From Corticium candelabrum (Eukaryota; Porifera; Homoscleromorpha; Homosclerophorida; Plakinidae): 64,000 bases of DNA. This document shows positions 61,327 to 64,000 of this stretch, piece by piece. A program made the translations under genes and the position numbers. Numbering within the stretch: the stretch's first letter is position 1; each line of letters opens with the position of its first letter. Location: contig NC_085104.1 in assembly GCF_963422355.1 (NCBI RefSeq), positions 4,052,106-4,116,105 on the forward strand. Direction: 5' to 3'. A model generated the notes under the pieces. It saw only the letters and a program-made list of their open reading frames with translations, had not been told where the DNA came from and did no database searches.

Positions 61327-64000
61327 CAGGCCCGTAGCAAGCGGTCCGGCAGGTCCGGCATTCGCCCGACCACTTTTCAGAAACTGTAGTTTCAGCAGCG
61401 GCAGAATGGCGTAGACTTCCGGTTATATAGCTATAGATGATAAAATATATTATTTATTTTTTATTCTGTCTACGTTATCAGGCACAGAGAAATGTAATAA
61501 TCACAGTGGACATTGATTATATTGTGAAAATTGAGATACATACCAGAAATAGCTGGTAGAATGCAGTGTAAGAGTAGAAGGGTTCGAAGTCACATCCGGG
61601 ATTTGTCCTAAATGTTCCAAGTATGGCGACCAGCACATCGAAAGTCTTTCCTGATGATCAAGCCGTTCTAAACCAGCCTCACCAACCTCTGAACTTAGAT
61701 TTTCCAAAGCGCCCCTTTGGGAAGAAGGCGGAGTTGCGTTGCTTCAGGCCATCTTGGTTTCATCAGTGGCCATTTCTTCACTACCACGAGGCTGACGACG
61801 TCGTGTTTTGTCACCTGTGCGTGAAAGCTTTGGCTCTCAAACCGATCAAGTCTTAACCGGATCCTGCTTTTGTTAGTACTCTAACACATACAGATGTAGG
61901 CTGTTGGTCTATAATTGTATTCATTGGTAAGGTTACTCGTAGATTTTCAAACTGGAAAGATGCAACCACAGGATTCAAAAACCACGTAAAGAGTGCGTGT
62001 CATCGTGAAGCAGTTGAAGTTCTTGTCACTCTTCCTGTCACAACCAGGGACGTTGGAGAACATATTTCTCATGAGCATGCTGTCCAGAAAGTCAACAGTC
62101 AACAAGCGCTTCTTCAAGTACTGTCGTCTGTGAGATTATTGAGTAAGCAGGATCTTGCTTTTAGAGGAGATGGAGATGAATCAGATGGTAATCTACAACA
62201 GCTGCTTTGTCTACAGCGTGAGAAACACCCTAACCTAGCTCACTGGCTGAAACGAAAGGAGATTGTCTACAAAAGTTCACAAATTCAAAATGAAATGATC
62301 AAAACATTGGGCCTCCAAGTGCTACGAAATATTGCCACAGACATACATAATTCCCCATTTGTAACGGTGAAGGCTGATGAAACTACTCATGTCTCCAACA
62401 GAGAGCAATTTACAGTCATCATTCGTAGAGTTTCAGAAGACTTGCAAGTGGATGAAGAGTTTATTGGACTTTACCAAACCTCAACTACTGATGCTGCAAC
62501 CCTTGCAGGTTTAAACAAGGCCGTCTTCATAAGACTGAATGTGAGTATGAAAAAGCTTCGTGGACAGTGTTTTGATGGTGCCAGTGCTATGAGTGGCTAT
62601 AGAACTGGTGTTGCTAAACGCGTTAATGATAGTGAGCCAAGAGTAGTCTTCGCCTACTGTTACGGTCATGCTTTAAATCTCGCTGCAAATGACACCCTAA
62701 AGCAATCAAAGTTGATGAAAGATGTACTAGACACAACTCGGGAAATCACAAAACTGATCAAATATTCCCCACGTAGGAAGGGAAAATTTATGAAGTTGAA
62801 GGAGAGCTCGCCAGCTAGTAGTACAGGTATCAGAGTACTCTGCCCTACTAGATGGACAGTGAGAGCTGATACGCTCTCAAGCATTATCAGTAACTATGAG
62901 GCATTGCAGAGTACATGGGAGGAGGCCCTTGCAATAACAAAGGACACAGAAGCCAAGGCCAGAATCCAAGGGGTGTCAGCCCAAATGGATATGTTTCAGT
63001 ATTTGTATGGTATCATGCTAAGTGAAATGATACTAAGACACGCGGACAATCTGAGTAGAAATTTACAAAATAAGTCTTTGTCTGCAGAAGAAGGTCAACA
63101 AGTTGCTCAGATGACTGTTGATACAATCACATCACTTCAAAATGATGATGCCTTTGACCTGATGTGGGAGAAAGTGAGTAGGAAAGCCAGAACTTTGAAT
63201 GTCAGTGAACCACAGCTACCCCGAAAGAGGAAATGCCTAGGAGGCTTTGCGAGGGTTCGTGTGAAGGGGACTTTCATGAGACCTCAAAAGAACACTATAG
63301 ACAGTGCTATTATGAAGCACTCGATCTCATTATCAACTGTATTCAATCTCGATTTGATCAGCCTGGCTACAAAATATATCATTCTTTGGAGACACTCTTG
63401 ATTAAGGCAGCCAAACCGCAGGAGTTAGAAGATGATCTGAAAGCGGTTTGTGCATTCTATAAAGATGACTTTGACCAGGAGATGTTGTATGCAGAACTTC
63501 AAACGTTTGGAGTTCACTTCCAACAAACGTATCAACTTCAATCAAAGGAGGCCAGCACAAAGATGACCATCTTTGACATAAAGTCTTATTTTCTCTCGTT
63601 GTCTCATGGTCAGAGGGTCCATTTAGCACAAGTGAAGCGCCTTTATCAACTTGTGTTGGTCATGCCAGCCACCAATGCGTCATCTGAAAGATAAGTTATT
63701 GCGCTGAGACGACTCAAAAGCTACCTTAGAACAACTATGATGCAAGAAAGGCTAAACTATCCCATGCTACTTTATGTTCACAAGAACAAGACAGATAAAC
63801 TGGACCTGAAAGAAATTTTAAATGACTTTGTGGGAGAATCAGAGCACCGATCAAACATTTTTGCCAAGTTCTGATGCATGTCGACTTTAGGCATTTGGTG
63901 TGCGATGTGAGGTTCTGGCCATGTATTACGCTGGAATACAGTGTTCTGGAACAGTTTCTGTGAAGACTTGACTGCTTTCTAATTAAATGGTTGTACGATT
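61327..64000 (+). mobile_element. hAT-type DNA transposon, right end beyond the window
   Basis: The left tip CAGGCCCGTAGCAAGCGG at 61327 is hAT-like and precedes a hAT transposase pseudogene in the same orientation. The right end is not in the window. Confidence 0.65.
61623..63873 (+). pseudogene. hAT transposase, ZMYM1/DUF4371-type, broken
   Basis: In order: an N-terminal TTF-type zinc-finger region (WPFLHYHEADDVVFCHLCVK, 61743-61829), a WKDATTGFKNHVKSACH segment after a frameshift, then the DUF4371/RNase H-like part in one long frame (62130-63401) with VKADETTHVSNREQFT, GQCFDGASAMSG, YCYGHALNLAAND and CPTRWTVRA. A frameshift near 63270-63300 moves to a second frame (to 63694). A TAA at 63692-63694 replaces a residue in the SSERxxxALRRLK segment of the C-terminal dimerisation region, which continues to about 63873. 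At least two frameshifts and a stop, so inactive. Confidence 0.8.

Overview
This is eukaryotic, animal-type DNA: AT-rich, with short GT-AG introns (many 50-70 bp), long microsatellites and many decayed transposons. The three host genes (two collagen-TNF ligands and a Death/NB-ARC/TPR protein), the small introns and the absence of vertebrate repeats suggest an invertebrate metazoan. A non-bilaterian such as a sponge is my best guess, but the sequence does not prove it. There are no bacterial operons, rRNA genes or CRISPR arrays. One 200-bp run of N lies at 27501-27700.

Layout. 1-4.4 kb: a CA array, then a PIF/Harbinger transposon with ~275-bp terminal inverted repeats and two broken genes. 4.7-16.6 kb (+): a 13-exon gene for a secreted or type II membrane collagen-TNF ligand of 378 aa. 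Its 5.3-kb second intron holds a second Harbinger remnant and many TGTC repeats. Its last intron holds a decayed ankyrin-repeat sequence. 16.9-21.0 kb: an abrupt GC-rich island with no convincing host gene, a CCHC motif and an ~84-bp minisatellite. 21.4-27.5 kb: CA/TA arrays, a tRNA-derived SINE, a short inverted-repeat element and an interspersed TGTC-linked repeat. 29.6-34.4 kb (+): a paralogue of the collagen-TNF gene with the same exon plan. It has three 1-nt indels in its first three visible exons and no visible 5' end.

35.6-54.2 kb (-): a 16-exon STAND/NLR-like gene of 1191 codons, readable in full with every intron phase matching. Domain order is Death-like, Death-like, NB-ARC (P-loop, Walker B, LPL and an HPLVH 'MHD-like' motif), a SAM-like helical insert inside the NB-ARC-associated region, then ten kinesin-light-chain-type TPRs, each on its own phase-1 exon. 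Its introns have absorbed a (GGAC)n array, a truncated retrotransposon ORF, a pyrimidine tract, a SINE, a nested pair of inverted-repeat elements, a LINE fragment and two large GT arrays. 54.7-64 kb: a Gypsy RT remnant, a ~1.1-kb palindromic element, an orphan upstream exon that could be an alternative 5' end of the NLR gene, a CACTA-like exon and a hAT (ZMYM1/DUF4371-type) transposase pseudogene.

How the genes may relate. Two TNF-superfamily ligands lie convergent with, and about 1.1 kb from, an intracellular death-domain STAND sensor. Both families act in death and inflammation signalling in animals, so the neighbourhood may be an innate-immunity cluster. That link is inference from proximity only.
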